Below, in pieces: positions 1 through 7,879 of a stretch of 64,000 nucleotides of DNA. The DNA is from Flammeovirgaceae bacterium UBA2366. GTDB taxonomy: Bacteria; Bacteroidota; Bacteroidia; Cytophagales; Cyclobacteriaceae. The stretch spans positions 310,001-374,000 of the forward strand of contig DDTK01000012.1 of the NCBI GenBank assembly GCA_002344065.1. Reading direction: 5' to 3'. The stretch's first letter is position 1. The number at the start of each line of letters is the position of its first letter. Under the pieces are notes generated by a model. The model saw only the letters and a list, made by a program, of their open reading frames with translations, was not told where the DNA came from and made no database searches. Made by a program: the position numbers and the translations under genes.

Positions 1-793
1 CATTCATATACTGACCCCCAACCTTTACCGATCCCTTTGTGCCCACAACCGCAATGGAACTCTCCATGTTCGTATCCCAAACCGAAGTAGAAAAGTTAAT
101 GCAACCCAATCCTCCGTTTACAAATTCGAAGTTAACAATACCGGAATCTTCAAACTCGGTTGAATCCTGGTGATTGAAATCTTTCAATGACGCGTGGATG
201 TTCTTCACATCACCAAACACCCAAAACATGATGTCGATAAAGTGACTAAACTGGGTGAACAATGTTCCTCCATCAAGCGCCAGTGTACCTTTCCATGAGC
301 CCTTTTTATAATAACGGTTATCCCGGTTCCAGTAACAGTTTACCTGCACCATCAACACCTCACCTATCGTACCATCCGAAACAATTTGTTTCAGCCACTT
401 GCTGGGCGGACTGTACCGGTTTTGTTTTACTACAAACACATGGCGGGCAACTTGTAGTGATTTTTCCACCACACGTTCACACGATGCACGGGATAGCCCC
501 ATCGGCTTTTCTATAACCACATGGCATTTATACTCCAAAGCCAACAGGGCATGTTCAACATGAAGCCCGTTGGGTGTACAAACACACACTACATCAACTG
601 GAATATTGGCATTAAAGAAGTCTTGAATGGTGTCAAAGAATGGAATTCCCTTTGGATAGAGTGTGTGCTCTTTTTGTTTTGAATCCGTATCAACAATGGC
701 CACAAGCACGGCTCCAGGAAAATCATGAATGATTGTCGCATGTCGCTTCCCGATATGACCAAATCCGACTACAGCAAATTTAATAGGGTTCAC
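1..793 (-). CDS. Gfo/Idh/MocA family oxidoreductase (3' end cut off)
   Basis: NAD(P)-dependent sugar or sugar-nucleotide dehydrogenase; the gene runs off the left edge, leaving about 264 codons. The N-terminus reads MNPIKFAVVGFGHIGKRHA, a Rossmann GxGxxG nucleotide-binding loop. It is followed by the family motif CVCTPNGLHVEHA and by VIEKPMGL, whose EKP lysine is the usual catalytic or cofactor residue. A GTG start at 793 fits because the Rossmann strand begins right after it. It reads in the same direction as the UDP-glucuronate decarboxylase gene behind it, which suggests a cell-surface polysaccharide locus. The substrate cannot be told from the sequence; a UDP-HexNAc or UDP-HexNAcA 3-dehydrogenase is a possibility. 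Confidence 0.88.
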   Translation of the reverse strand, partial: MNPIKFAVVGFGHIGKRHATIIHDFPGAVLVAIVDTDSKQKEHTLYPKGIPFFDTIQDFFNANIPVDVVCVCTPNGLHVEHALLALEYKCHVVIEKPMGLSRASCERVVEKSLQVARHVFVVKQNRYSPPSKWLKQIVSDGTIGEVLMVQVNCYWNRDNRYYKKGSWKGTLALDGGTLFTQFSHFIDIMFWVFGDVKNIHASLKDFNHQDSTEFEDSGIVNFEFVNGGLGCINFSTSVWDTNMESSIAVVGTKGSVKVGGQYMN

Positions 794-841
794 AGTTTAA
801 TAATAAGGCGCAAATATAAGATTTAGTCAATTGCAAATCTG

Positions 842-1834
842 CTACCGGATGTACTTCTCAAAATTCTTATAGTCCCGCTCAAAAAGAATTTCACGGGGCA
901 GGGATTTGAAGTATTCATAGGTTATCTTGAGTCCTTCGGCACGCGATACCTTCGGCTCCCACCCCAAAATGGCTTTAGCCTTGGTGATGTCGGGCTGGCG
1001 TTGTTTCGGGTCGTCTTTAGGAAGCGGCTGGGTAATGATTTTCTGACTGGTGCCTGTTAACTTGATTATCTCCTGGGCAAATTCCATTATCGTGATCTCA
1101 TCGGGGTTGCCGATATTCATGGGCAAGTGGTAATCCGACATCAATAACCGGTAAATACCATCGACTTCATCATCTACATAACAGAACGAACGGGTTTGTG
1201 AACCATCGCCAAATACGGTTAAGTCTTCACCGCGCAACGCCTGACCGATAAAAGCAGGCAACACTCGCCCGTCATTCAGGCGCATACGCGGACCGTAGGT
1301 ATTGAATATGCGCACAATTCGGGTGTCCAGATTATGATAGGTGTGGTACGCCATCGTCATCGCTTCCTGAAAACGTTTGGCTTCGTCATATACACCCCGT
1401 GGGCCAACAGGATTTACGTTGCCATAATAATCTTCCGGCTGTGGATGAACCAACGGATCACCATACACTTCAGAAGTAGAAGCAATCAGTATTCTTGATT
1501 TTTTAACGCGAGCCAATCCCAGCAGGTTATGAATACCAAGGGAACCAACCTTTAACGTTTGGATAGGAATTTTAAGGTAATCAATCGGGCTGGCCGGTGA
1601 GGCAAAGTGTAAGATATAATGAAGTTCACCGGGCACATGTACAAAGGTGGATACATCGTGATGATAAAACTCAAAATCGGGATGTTTGAACAAGTGTTCA
1701 ATGTTACGCAGGTCACCCGTGATCAGGTTATCCATGGCAATCACATGAAAGCCTTCTTTGATGAATCTATCACATAAATGAGAACCCAGAAACCCGGCTC
1801 CACCGGTAATGAGGACACGTTTTTTAGCAGTCAT
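842..1834 (-). CDS. UDP-glucuronate decarboxylase (UDP-xylose synthase), SDR family
   Basis: Converts UDP-glucuronate to UDP-xylose with enzyme-bound NAD, supplying xylose to surface polysaccharide. Visible signatures are the Rossmann loop GGAGFLGSHL at residues 11-20, the ASTSEVYGDP strand, the catalytic YDEAK (YxxxK), RIFNTYGPRM, and GDGSQTRSFCYVDD near residue 215. All are characteristic of UXS-type extended SDRs. At 330 aa it has the length of the soluble enzyme, without the membrane anchor of eukaryotic UXS1. It lies 48 bp upstream of the oxidoreductase in the same direction, so the two probably form one operon. A dTDP-glucose dehydratase is less likely given the residues around the FxTYGPRM motif. 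Confidence 0.93.
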   Translation of the reverse strand: MTAKKRVLITGGAGFLGSHLCDRFIKEGFHVIAMDNLITGDLRNIEHLFKHPDFEFYHHDVSTFVHVPGELHYILHFASPASPIDYLKIPIQTLKVGSLGIHNLLGLARVKKSRILIASTSEVYGDPLVHPQPEDYYGNVNPVGPRGVYDEAKRFQEAMTMAYHTYHNLDTRIVRIFNTYGPRMRLNDGRVLPAFIGQALRGEDLTVFGDGSQTRSFCYVDDEVDGIYRLLMSDYHLPMNIGNPDEITIMEFAQEIIKLTGTSQKIITQPLPKDDPKQRQPDITKAKAILGWEPKVSRAEGLKITYEYFKSLPREILFERDYKNFEKYIR

Positions 1835-1928
1835 AATTAAAATTGTAAGCGCTAAAATATGGGAATTTTAACAGAATGCTTGTTAAAACGACCTTTTCTA
1901 GAAATTTAATTGTTCCACAAACTTGATT

Positions 1929-1960
1929 ACACGTATATTTACTAAATACACGTGTATTTA
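1929..1960 (+). promoter_or_regulatory. Repeated operator-like sites upstream of the antitoxin gene
   Basis: Two 13-bp direct repeats with one mismatch, ACACGTATATTTA (1929-1941) and ACACGTGTATTTA (1948-1960), start 19 bp apart; the second touches the ATG. Inside the second is the perfect palindrome TACACGTGTA (1947-1956). Antitoxins of this kind usually bind their own promoter, so this is probably the autoregulatory operator; that role is inferred. Confidence 0.5.
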
Positions 1961-2211
1961 TGAAAACAAAGCTTACCTTAACTGTACAAAAGCGCGTTAT
2001 TGATCGGGCGAAAAGATATGCCAGGCGCTCAGGTAAATCTATATCACAAATTTTCGAGGAATTATTTGAGCAATCCGAGAACCCGGTCATTAAAACGGAG
2101 GCACAGCACGCAGCCCAACGTTTACTGGAAACCTTAGAAGGCGTCAAACCAGTAGAAACTTTAAGTGATAAGGAATTAATCCGAAATTATGTTGCCCGCA
2201 AATATTCCTGA
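1960..2211 (+). CDS. Antitoxin of a PIN-domain TA pair (DUF6364-like)
   Basis: An 83-aa basic, helical protein. The N-terminal half, MKTKLTLTVQKRVIDRAKRY followed by ARRSGKSISQIFEELFE, is a ribbon-helix-helix-like DNA-binding segment: a short beta strand with alternating residues, then two helices. It matches the DUF6364 group usually found before PIN toxins. The acidic C-terminal tail is probably the part that wraps and neutralises the toxin. The toxin gene overlaps its 3' end by 23 bp, so the two are translationally coupled. Family membership is from recognition of the N-terminal pattern. Confidence 0.8.
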   Translation: MKTKLTLTVQKRVIDRAKRYARRSGKSISQIFEELFEQSENPVIKTEAQHAAQRLLETLEGVKPVETLSDKELIRNYVARKYS

Positions 2212-2623
2212 AGTTTTTCTGGATACCGATGTTGCATTTGATATTATCTCAAAACGGGAGCCGCATTTTTCAGATTCAGTCAAGTTATTGGAATTGGCAG
2301 CACTTGGAAAAATTCAGTTAGTGATCTCTGAGAGTTCGTTGGCCAATCTGTTTTATCTTACATTTGACATCTATAAATTAAATCGTGGAAACGCGAGGCT
2401 AATTGATTTCATTGAAGCGTGTAACCTGATTCATGGAAAAAAGCAAATTGCTTTGGAGGCACTGCAATCGTCATTTAAGGATAAGGAAGAAGCACTGCAG
2501 TATTTCACTGCAAAACATTCAGGAGCTGATCATTTTATTAGTAGAAATATCAAGGACTATAAAAAATATCAAAGCAGTGATCTGAAGGTCCTGACTCCTA
2601 AGGAATTTTTAAATCTTATTTAG
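2189..2623 (+). CDS. PIN-domain ribonuclease toxin (VapC-like)
   Basis: A 144-aa PIN-domain protein, probably a Mg-dependent RNase toxin. It has the N-terminal FLDTDVAFDIISKRE (first acidic residues), a central helical region with E at the ISESSLANLF segment, and the late ADHFISRNIKDYKK block with the conserved acidic/Asn area and the final VLTPKEFL strand typical of this PIN subgroup. It overlaps the antitoxin by 23 bp. Its stop codon overlaps the convergent Uma2 gene by 4 bp, so there is no intergenic terminator. The RNA target is unknown. Confidence 0.85.
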   Translation: MLPANIPEVFLDTDVAFDIISKREPHFSDSVKLLELAALGKIQLVISESSLANLFYLTFDIYKLNRGNARLIDFIEACNLIHGKKQIALEALQSSFKDKEEALQYFTAKHSGADHFISRNIKDYKKYQSSDLKVLTPKEFLNLI

Positions 2624-3249
2624 ATTCTATTTACTGCTGATTCATAATCAACTTCGGGTTCTGCTACAACATCTGTAAACAACTCGTTAAGGTCTAGTTG
2701 AAAACCTTGTAAGGTAGCGCTAAAAGCAATATCTCCACGCGTGAGCGGCTTAGATGGTTCGTACTTTCCAGCTTGATTAAGTACAAATATGATTAATGAT
2801 TTATCTGTTGGATGAATGATCCAATACTCCCGAACACCCGCTTGCTCATATACCTGAAATTTTTCATGAAGGTCGTGTCTTACAGAGGATTTGGAAACAA
2901 CTTCCACGACTAAATCGGGAGAACCAATACAACCCTGAGTAGTAATTTTGGAACGATCACAAACTACAGTTAAATCCGGTTGCACAACAGTATCTTCATT
3001 ACTACCAATTGGTAATACAACATCAAAGGGCGCTGGAAAAACAGTGTATGGTGTTCCCTTCAAAAACTGAAAAAATGCTGCCGTTAAGACAGAAACAATA
3101 TGTTGGTGTTGACTCGAAGGCGCAGGAGACATTTTGAAAATCTTACCCATAATCAATTCAACTCGCTCACGAAATTGCCACGTGAGGTAATCGGCATAGG
3201 TATAGCTACGCGAAAAATCCAATTGACGTATGTCTGAAATGATAGCCAT
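2620..3249 (-). CDS. Uma2 family endonuclease
   Basis: A 209-aa protein of the Uma2 (DUF820) family, a restriction-endonuclease-like PD-(D/E)XK fold of unknown physiological role, often present in many copies in cyanobacteria and Bacteroidota. The core signature is visible: VVQPDLTVV, then SPDLVVEVVSKSS with the D and ExV residues, followed by HDLHEKFQVYEQAGVREYWI. The N-terminal half carries the usual YADYLTW and INGKIFxMSPAPSxxHQ-like segment (here MGKIFKMSPAPSSQHQ). It stands alone and converges on the toxin gene. Confidence 0.88.
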   Translation of the reverse strand: MAIISDIRQLDFSRSYTYADYLTWQFRERVELIMGKIFKMSPAPSSQHQHIVSVLTAAFFQFLKGTPYTVFPAPFDVVLPIGSNEDTVVQPDLTVVCDRSKITTQGCIGSPDLVVEVVSKSSVRHDLHEKFQVYEQAGVREYWIIHPTDKSLIIFVLNQAGKYEPSKPLTRGDIAFSATLQGFQLDLNELFTDVVAEPEVDYESAVNRI

Positions 3250-3361
3250 AATGTAAAAGCTTTCAAAGATAACGAAAAGTCAATAGTGAAATTACTTTGG
3301 ATTGTTGCATTTGCTTAATGACCCCTCAGAAAACTAAAATAATTGACAGTCAACTATATCC

Positions 3362-4126
3362 CTATTCAACCAATGCAATAAAATGAGGATTCAACAAATC
3401 CTCCTTGTTATACATCAACTCCTTATCCCTATCCTTCTGTTTCACCGAAATTCCTACTGCATTAACAATGGCATGCGCAGCAGCGGTATCCCATTCCATC
3501 GTGGGAGCAAAACGTGGGTAAACATCAGCTTTACTTTCAGCCAACAACATAAATTTTAAACTACTTCCCTGCGAAACCAACGAAGGATCTTTTAATACAT
3601 CGATAAAGTCTTGCGTCTCCGGACTCATGTGTGAACGGGAAGCCACCACACGCAAACCGCTTTGGGTTAATGAAGCAGGAGAACGCTTTGGTAATACAAT
3701 GGTTTGTCCATTTCGTTTCAGGAAAGCTTTTTCTTCTGCAGCGTAAAACACATCGCCACTTACCGGAACAGCAACTACACCAAGAATTGGTTTTTGATTA
3801 TAGATCAATGCGATGTTTACTGTGAACTCGCCATTGCGCTTTAAAAATTCCTTGGTGCCGTCAAGCGGATCGACCATCCAAAAGTATTCCCATTGCTTAC
3901 GTTCTTCATAAGGAATCTTTTTTCCCTCTTCACTAAGAATGGGCAAACCCGTTTCCTTGAGTACAGAAACAATGGAGGTGTGTGCGCGCATATCGGCAAG
4001 GGTTAATGGTGATTTATCATCTTTCGATTCGGCTTGAAAATCGTTAGAGTGATACACTTCCAAAATTTCCTTACAAGCAAGTTCTGCAGCTTTGATGGCG
4101 ATTTGATTTAATTCAGAATAGTTCAT
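3362..4126 (-). CDS. cysQ: 3'(2'),5'-bisphosphate nucleotidase CysQ
   Basis: Hydrolyses 3'-phosphoadenosine 5'-phosphate (PAP) to AMP, removing the by-product of PAPS use. It belongs to the Li-sensitive inositol monophosphatase superfamily: metal-site motifs are SEEGK near residue 69, WMVDPLDGTKEF (DPxDGT) near 87-98, and EWDTAAAHAIV near 213. The length of 254 aa is normal. It is the last gene of the minus-strand sulfate-activation cluster; a GxxExxY cassette separates it from cysN, which may weaken co-transcription. The PAP function is inferred from the cysNDC context, since the fold alone could also fit inositol phosphatase. Confidence 0.93.
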   Translation of the reverse strand: MNYSELNQIAIKAAELACKEILEVYHSNDFQAESKDDKSPLTLADMRAHTSIVSVLKETGLPILSEEGKKIPYEERKQWEYFWMVDPLDGTKEFLKRNGEFTVNIALIYNQKPILGVVAVPVSGDVFYAAEEKAFLKRNGQTIVLPKRSPASLTQSGLRVVASRSHMSPETQDFIDVLKDPSLVSQGSSLKFMLLAESKADVYPRFAPTMEWDTAAAHAIVNAVGISVKQKDRDKELMYNKEDLLNPHFIALVE

Positions 4127-4152
4127 GTTTAGAAAGGCATTTTAAATATTTT

Positions 4153-4178
4153 ACCGCAAAGGCGCAGAGGCGCTGAGG
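4153..4178 (+). repeat. Left inverted repeat of the GxxExxY cassette
   Basis: A GC-rich, purine-biased tract beginning ACCGCAAAGGCGC. Its near-identical reverse complement lies at 4573-4598. It ends two bases before the GxxExxY stop codon. Confidence 0.8.
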
Positions 4179-4180
4179 AG

Positions 4181-4567
4181 TCAGAAATTATTTACAAATC
4201 GTTTAAAACCATTCTTCAATAACGGTACATTGAAATTTATTAGAAAACCTAGGCGCCTATTGGCAAGCTTCAGGTAACTGATAATCTGAGCTTCATGCAC
4301 AGGCAAAATACCTTCAACAGATTTTAGCTCGATAATTATTTCATCTTCAACAAGAATATCAATGACGTAATCTTTATTCAATAAATGACCCTTATAAATA
4401 AGCGGAATAGGAACCATTGTATCCACTTTGATATCTCGTATTCGTAATTCCTTCACCAGACAATGCTGGTACACAGCCTCCAGTAAGCCCGGTCCCATTT
4501 CTTTATGCACCGCAATTGCACTATCTAAAATCTCCTTCGATATACTGTTATATTGTTCTCTTTCCAT
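4181..4567 (-). CDS. GxxExxY protein (small PD-(D/E)XK-like protein)
   Basis: A 128-aa protein of the GxxExxY family (TIGR04256), unknown function. The naming motif is seen as EMGPGLLEAVYQHCLVKEL. The C-terminal half has VIDILVEDEIIIELKSVE, an acidic residue, strand and ExK layout like a PD-(D/E)XK nuclease core. The ORF fills the gap between cysN and cysQ and is bracketed, 2 bp from its stop and 5 bp from its start, by inverted copies of a 26-bp repeat. That arrangement looks like a self-contained inserted cassette. Nuclease activity is an inference. Confidence 0.87.
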   Translation of the reverse strand: MEREQYNSISKEILDSAIAVHKEMGPGLLEAVYQHCLVKELRIRDIKVDTMVPIPLIYKGHLLNKDYVIDILVEDEIIIELKSVEGILPVHEAQIISYLKLANRRLGFLINFNVPLLKNGFKRFVNNF

Positions 4568-4572
4568 AGATT

Positions 4573-4598
4573 TCTTTGCGCCTCAGCGCCTTTGTGGT
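4573..4598 (+). repeat. Right inverted repeat of the GxxExxY cassette
   Basis: Its reverse complement begins ACCACAAAGGCGCTGAGGCG and matches the left tract at 4153-4178 apart from a handful of substitutions. It lies between the cysN stop (4613) and the GxxExxY start (4567). Confidence 0.8.
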
Positions 4599-4612
4599 GA
4601 ATTTACCAGCCC

Positions 4613-5857
4613 TCACACAATCATCCCCGCAGCCACCGTTTCATTTGTTCCTTCATCCACCAAAATTAAACTTCCGGTAATTCGGTTCTTGCGGTAGCTA
4701 TCAAATGACAAGGGTTTTGCCGTGCGGAGTTTTACCCGCGCAATGTCGTTCATCACCAACTGTTCCACACCCTCAACGCGTTGCAATGAGTTTATATCCA
4801 GTTTGTATTGAATTTCCTTTAGGACTCCACGGGTTTCATGCGTGGTATGACGAACATAAAATTTTGAATTCAGGTTTACCGAACGTTGGTTCATCCAACA
4901 CAACATTACATCAATGTCCTGTGCTACTTCAGGTTGGTTATTCGGTTTGGAGATAATATCTCCTCTACTGATATCAATTTCATCTTCAAGGGTAATAATC
5001 ACCGACATGGGCGCAAAAGCTTCACTTAATTTCTTACCATTCACTTCAATAGTTTTGATTTTTGAACTAAAGCCTGACGGTAGGATCAATACATCATCGC
5101 CTGGCCTGAAAATTCCTCCAGCCACCCTGCCGGCATAGCCCCTGAAATCCTGATGCTCGTTGGTTTGAGGGCGAACAACATATTGTACCGGAAACCGGCT
5201 GTCGATATGGTTGTAATCGCTTTCAATATGAACAGATTCCAGCATGTGCAGTAACGTAGCGCCTTGGTACCAATGCATATTATCCGAACGGTTCACCACG
5301 TTATCACCATTCAGTGCACTGATGGGTACAAACTGAATATCTGAAACCTCCAACTTGGAAGAAAATGCCTTATAGTCTTGTACAATTTTATCAAACACCG
5401 ACTCGTCATACTTCACCAGATCCATTTTATTCACACATACAATCACATGAGGAATTTTTAACAGTGATGCAATGAACGAATGCCTGAATGTCTGTTCGAT
5501 TAAGCCTTTACGTGCATCAATCAGAATAAGTGCGAGGTTTGCCGTTGAGGCACCCGTTACCATATTTCGGGTGTACTGAATATGCCCGGGTGTATCAGCA
5601 ATAATGAATTTACGCTTTGGTGTAGCAAAGTACCGGTAAGCCACATCAATGGTAATGCCCTGTTCCCGCTCCGACTTCAAGCCATCAGTCAGTAAAGAAA
5701 GGTCGACATAATCAAAACCTTTTTTTGCGCTCGAGGCTGTAACGGCTTCGAGTTGATCTTCGAAAATAGATTTACTGTCATAGAGTAATCTTCCGATTAA
5801 TGTGCTCTTGCCATCGTCAACGCTGCCTGCGGTGGTGAAACGTAGTAGTTGGTTCAT
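4613..5857 (-). CDS. cysN: Sulfate adenylyltransferase subunit 1 (GTPase)
   Basis: GTP-hydrolysing subunit that drives APS formation by CysD. It is a translation-factor-type GTPase: G1 GSVDDGKST at residues 12-20, the switch region EREQGITIDVAYRYF, G3 DTPGH near 93, G4 NKMD near 148, G5 SALNGDN, then two beta-barrel domains from about residue 215. At 414 aa it ends after the barrels, so there is no fused APS kinase; a separate cysC is present upstream. Between cysD and cysN lies a four-helix-bundle cassette whose repeat tract ends next to the cysN ATG, so the two subunit genes are no longer contiguous. Confidence 0.96.
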   Translation of the reverse strand: MNQLLRFTTAGSVDDGKSTLIGRLLYDSKSIFEDQLEAVTASSAKKGFDYVDLSLLTDGLKSEREQGITIDVAYRYFATPKRKFIIADTPGHIQYTRNMVTGASTANLALILIDARKGLIEQTFRHSFIASLLKIPHVIVCVNKMDLVKYDESVFDKIVQDYKAFSSKLEVSDIQFVPISALNGDNVVNRSDNMHWYQGATLLHMLESVHIESDYNHIDSRFPVQYVVRPQTNEHQDFRGYAGRVAGGIFRPGDDVLILPSGFSSKIKTIEVNGKKLSEAFAPMSVIITLEDEIDISRGDIISKPNNQPEVAQDIDVMLCWMNQRSVNLNSKFYVRHTTHETRGVLKEIQYKLDINSLQRVEGVEQLVMNDIARVKLRTAKPLSFDSYRKNRITGSLILVDEGTNETVAAGMIV

Positions 5858-5858
5858 T

Positions 5859-5913
5859 TGAGTTGCGGGTTCGGGTTACGAGTTACGAGTTACGGGTTGC
5901 GCGTTACGGGTTT
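5859..5913 (+). repeat. Left tandem-repeat tract of the four-helix-bundle cassette
   Basis: Degenerate tandem units of 7-8 bp of the type GGTTACGA / GTTACGAG / GTTGCGC. The tract starts within two bases of the cysN start codon and includes the stop codon of the small gene (5904-5906). The reverse complement of the right tract (6299-6350) has the same unit. Confidence 0.8.
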
Positions 5914-6281
5914 GCATTCCAGTTGTCTTCAACCCATTGAATGTACTTATTTAATTTTCTGCCAAGTTGATCGTAAGATGAGCTTAGCTCTTCGTACAAA
6001 CTTTTATCCTTTAGTGAATCAGTCTCATGAAGAAATTTCAGATGAAGAATAGTCTCATCGCATTCAGCATGCGCATAGGTCAGGTATTTAATAAACTCAG
6101 CCTTGTATCTGCTTCGACCATATCCTTCAACTATTGCTGAAACAATAGCCTTTGACGATCTTCTGATCTGACTCCCTTCTTCATAGGCTTCAATCTTAGG
6201 CAATGACAAAGTCATTTTGTGGATCTTTATAGCCAGTTCCTTACCCCATGTGTATATCTCCAAATCTCTATAACTACTCAT
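5904..6281 (-). CDS. Four-helix-bundle protein (23S intervening-sequence family)
   Basis: About 125 aa, all helical, family TIGR02436 (S23/IVP, also related to the Avd accessory protein of diversity-generating retroelements). Diagnostic segments are SYRDLEIYTWGKELAIKIH at the start, QIRRSSKAIVSAIVEGYGR in the middle and FIKYLTYAHAECDETI. The start at 6281 is chosen because upstream codons merely translate the flanking repeat (residues RVARFGVRV). The molecular role is unknown; the positive surface and Avd relationship suggest nucleic-acid binding. It sits inside the cysD-cysN gap between inverted repeat tracts. Confidence 0.87.
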   Translation of the reverse strand: MSSYRDLEIYTWGKELAIKIHKMTLSLPKIEAYEEGSQIRRSSKAIVSAIVEGYGRSRYKAEFIKYLTYAHAECDETILHLKFLHETDSLKDKSLYEELSSSYDQLGRKLNKYIQWVEDNWNANP

Positions 6282-6298
6282 ATTTTTTCTCATTATCA

Positions 6299-6350
6299 TA
6301 ACCCGAACCCCAAACCTCGCAACTCGCACCCCGTACCCCGAAACCCGTAC
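6299..6350 (+). repeat. Right tandem-repeat tract of the four-helix-bundle cassette
   Basis: C-rich degenerate tandem units (AACCCGAACC, CTCGCAACTCGCACC, CCCGTACC), the inverted counterpart of 5859-5913. It abuts the cysD stop codon at 6351. Confidence 0.8.
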
Positions 6351-7256
6351 CTAAAAATACCCCGACTTCTTCCTGTCCTCCATGGCCGTCTCTCCGCGCC
6401 TATCATCAGCCCGTGTACCCCGCTCGGTTTTGCGAGAAGCCGCTACTTCAGCAATGATTTTCTCCATCGTATCCGCATCCGATTCTACCGCCCCGGTAAT
6501 CGGCATATCGCCACAGGTTCTAAAACGCACACGTTTTATCATTGGCTTTTCCTCCGGTTTCATGTTAAGCCAGGGTGACGTTGACAGCAACGTACCATCC
6601 CTTGATATCACTTCGCGTTCATGAGCATAGTACAACTTTGGTATTGGAATGTTCTCTGTATACAAATATTGCCACACATCCATCTCTGTCCAGTTTGAAA
6701 TCGGGAATACCCGGAAATGCTCGCCTTGATTTTTTCTTCCGTTGAAAATATTCCACAACTCAGGCCGCTGATTTTTGGGATCCCACTGCCCAAACTCATC
6801 GCGATGAGAAAAGAAGCGCTCTTTAGCTCGTGCCTTTTCTTCATCTCTGCGTGCCCCGCCCATAGCCGCATCATATTTATGTTTTTCGATGGTATCGAGT
6901 AAGGTTACCGTCTGCAAGGCATTGCGACTGGCGTTATAACCCGTTTCTTCTTTAACCCTGCCTTTATCAATACTTTCCTGAACAGACCCCACTACCAGTT
7001 GAACACCTAATTCGTTGATCAGCCAATCGCGGTACTCCATGGTTTCCGGAAAATTGTGTCCGGTGTCGATATGCACCAACGGAAAAGGAATACGTGCAGG
7101 ATAAAATGCTTTGCGCGATAAGTACGCCAACACAATAGAATCTTTCCCACCCGAAAATAACAGGGCCGGTTTTTCGAATTGTGCCACCACTTCGCGGATA
7201 ACATATATAGCTTCCGATTCGAGTTCCTGCAAATGACTTAAGTAGTACTGACTCAT
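6351..7256 (-). CDS. cysD: Sulfate adenylyltransferase subunit 2
   Basis: Catalytic subunit of ATP sulfurylase, making APS from ATP and sulfate. It is an adenine nucleotide alpha-hydrolase: PP-loop LFSGGKDSIVLAYL at residues 33-46, then HIDTGHNFPETMEYRD, GARRDEEKARAKERFFS, and RVFPISNWTEMDVWQY. All are standard CysD signatures. At 301 aa it is full length. The C-terminus ends in the usual GRGTRADDRR-type tail (here RADDRRGETAMEDRKKSGYF). It is downstream of cysC by 20 bp and upstream of cysN, from which an inserted cassette separates it. Confidence 0.97.
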   Translation of the reverse strand: MSQYYLSHLQELESEAIYVIREVVAQFEKPALLFSGGKDSIVLAYLSRKAFYPARIPFPLVHIDTGHNFPETMEYRDWLINELGVQLVVGSVQESIDKGRVKEETGYNASRNALQTVTLLDTIEKHKYDAAMGGARRDEEKARAKERFFSHRDEFGQWDPKNQRPELWNIFNGRKNQGEHFRVFPISNWTEMDVWQYLYTENIPIPKLYYAHEREVISRDGTLLSTSPWLNMKPEEKPMIKRVRFRTCGDMPITGAVESDADTMEKIIAEVAASRKTERGTRADDRRGETAMEDRKKSGYF

Positions 7257-7276
7257 GCGCTTGTAGATTGTTGATT

Positions 7277-7879
7277 TTAGATTTTAGATTGATGAGTACT
7301 AATTTTTGGAAGTATGCCTTGCTGAAGTATCCGGATCGATTCTTCAACCGATAACGTATGGGTTTGTAGAACAATATCCGGGTGCTCAGGTGACTCATAA
7401 GGAGAATCAATGCCCGTAAAATTTTTCACTTCACCCGCCCGCGCTTTTTTGTATAAGCCTTTTACATCGCGTTGCTCACATACCTCAAGCGGGGCATCCA
7501 CAAATACTTCCAGGTAATTCTCAGGACCAACAATTGTTTTTACCTGTTCACGATCAGCCTTGAAAGGTGAAATAAAAGCCGACAAAACAACAATACCTGC
7601 ATCCAGCAGTAACCTTGCTACTTCCCCTATTCTGCGAATATTCTCAACCCGACCTTCATCTGTAAACGATAAATCCTTGTTCAACCCTGTGCGGATATTA
7701 TCGCCATCTAACAAATAAGTTTTAAAACCTTTAGCATGAAGTTGGGCTTCCAACTGAACCGCCAACGTTGACTTACCCGAACCCGAAAGTCCCGTAAACC
7801 AGATAAGCCGCGCATGCTGTTGCAGCAATTGCTCACGCTGTTGTTTGGTTACCTGGGTTTGTATGGGATAGAGGTTCAT
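7277..7879 (-). CDS. cysC: Adenylyl-sulfate (APS) kinase
   Basis: Phosphorylates APS to PAPS in the cytoplasm. Seen in the 200-aa protein are Walker A FTGLSGSGKSTLA near residues 28-40, LLDGDNIRTGLNKDL (DGDNxRxGL, the APS-binding block), FISPFKADREQVK and FVDAPLEVCEQRDVKGLYKKA with the lid. The length is typical of a stand-alone kinase. The gap before cysD is about 20 bp of TTTAGAT-type repeats. Together with cysD and cysN it gives a complete sulfate-to-PAPS route. Confidence 0.96.
   Translation of the reverse strand: MNLYPIQTQVTKQQREQLLQQHARLIWFTGLSGSGKSTLAVQLEAQLHAKGFKTYLLDGDNIRTGLNKDLSFTDEGRVENIRRIGEVARLLLDAGIVVLSAFISPFKADREQVKTIVGPENYLEVFVDAPLEVCEQRDVKGLYKKARAGEVKNFTGIDSPYESPEHPDIVLQTHTLSVEESIRILQQGILPKISTHQSKI

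Noticed and set aside
262..516. Plus-strand 84-codon ORF at the left edge
   Set aside because: It is antisense to the clearly coding Gfo/Idh/MocA gene and has no family resemblance.
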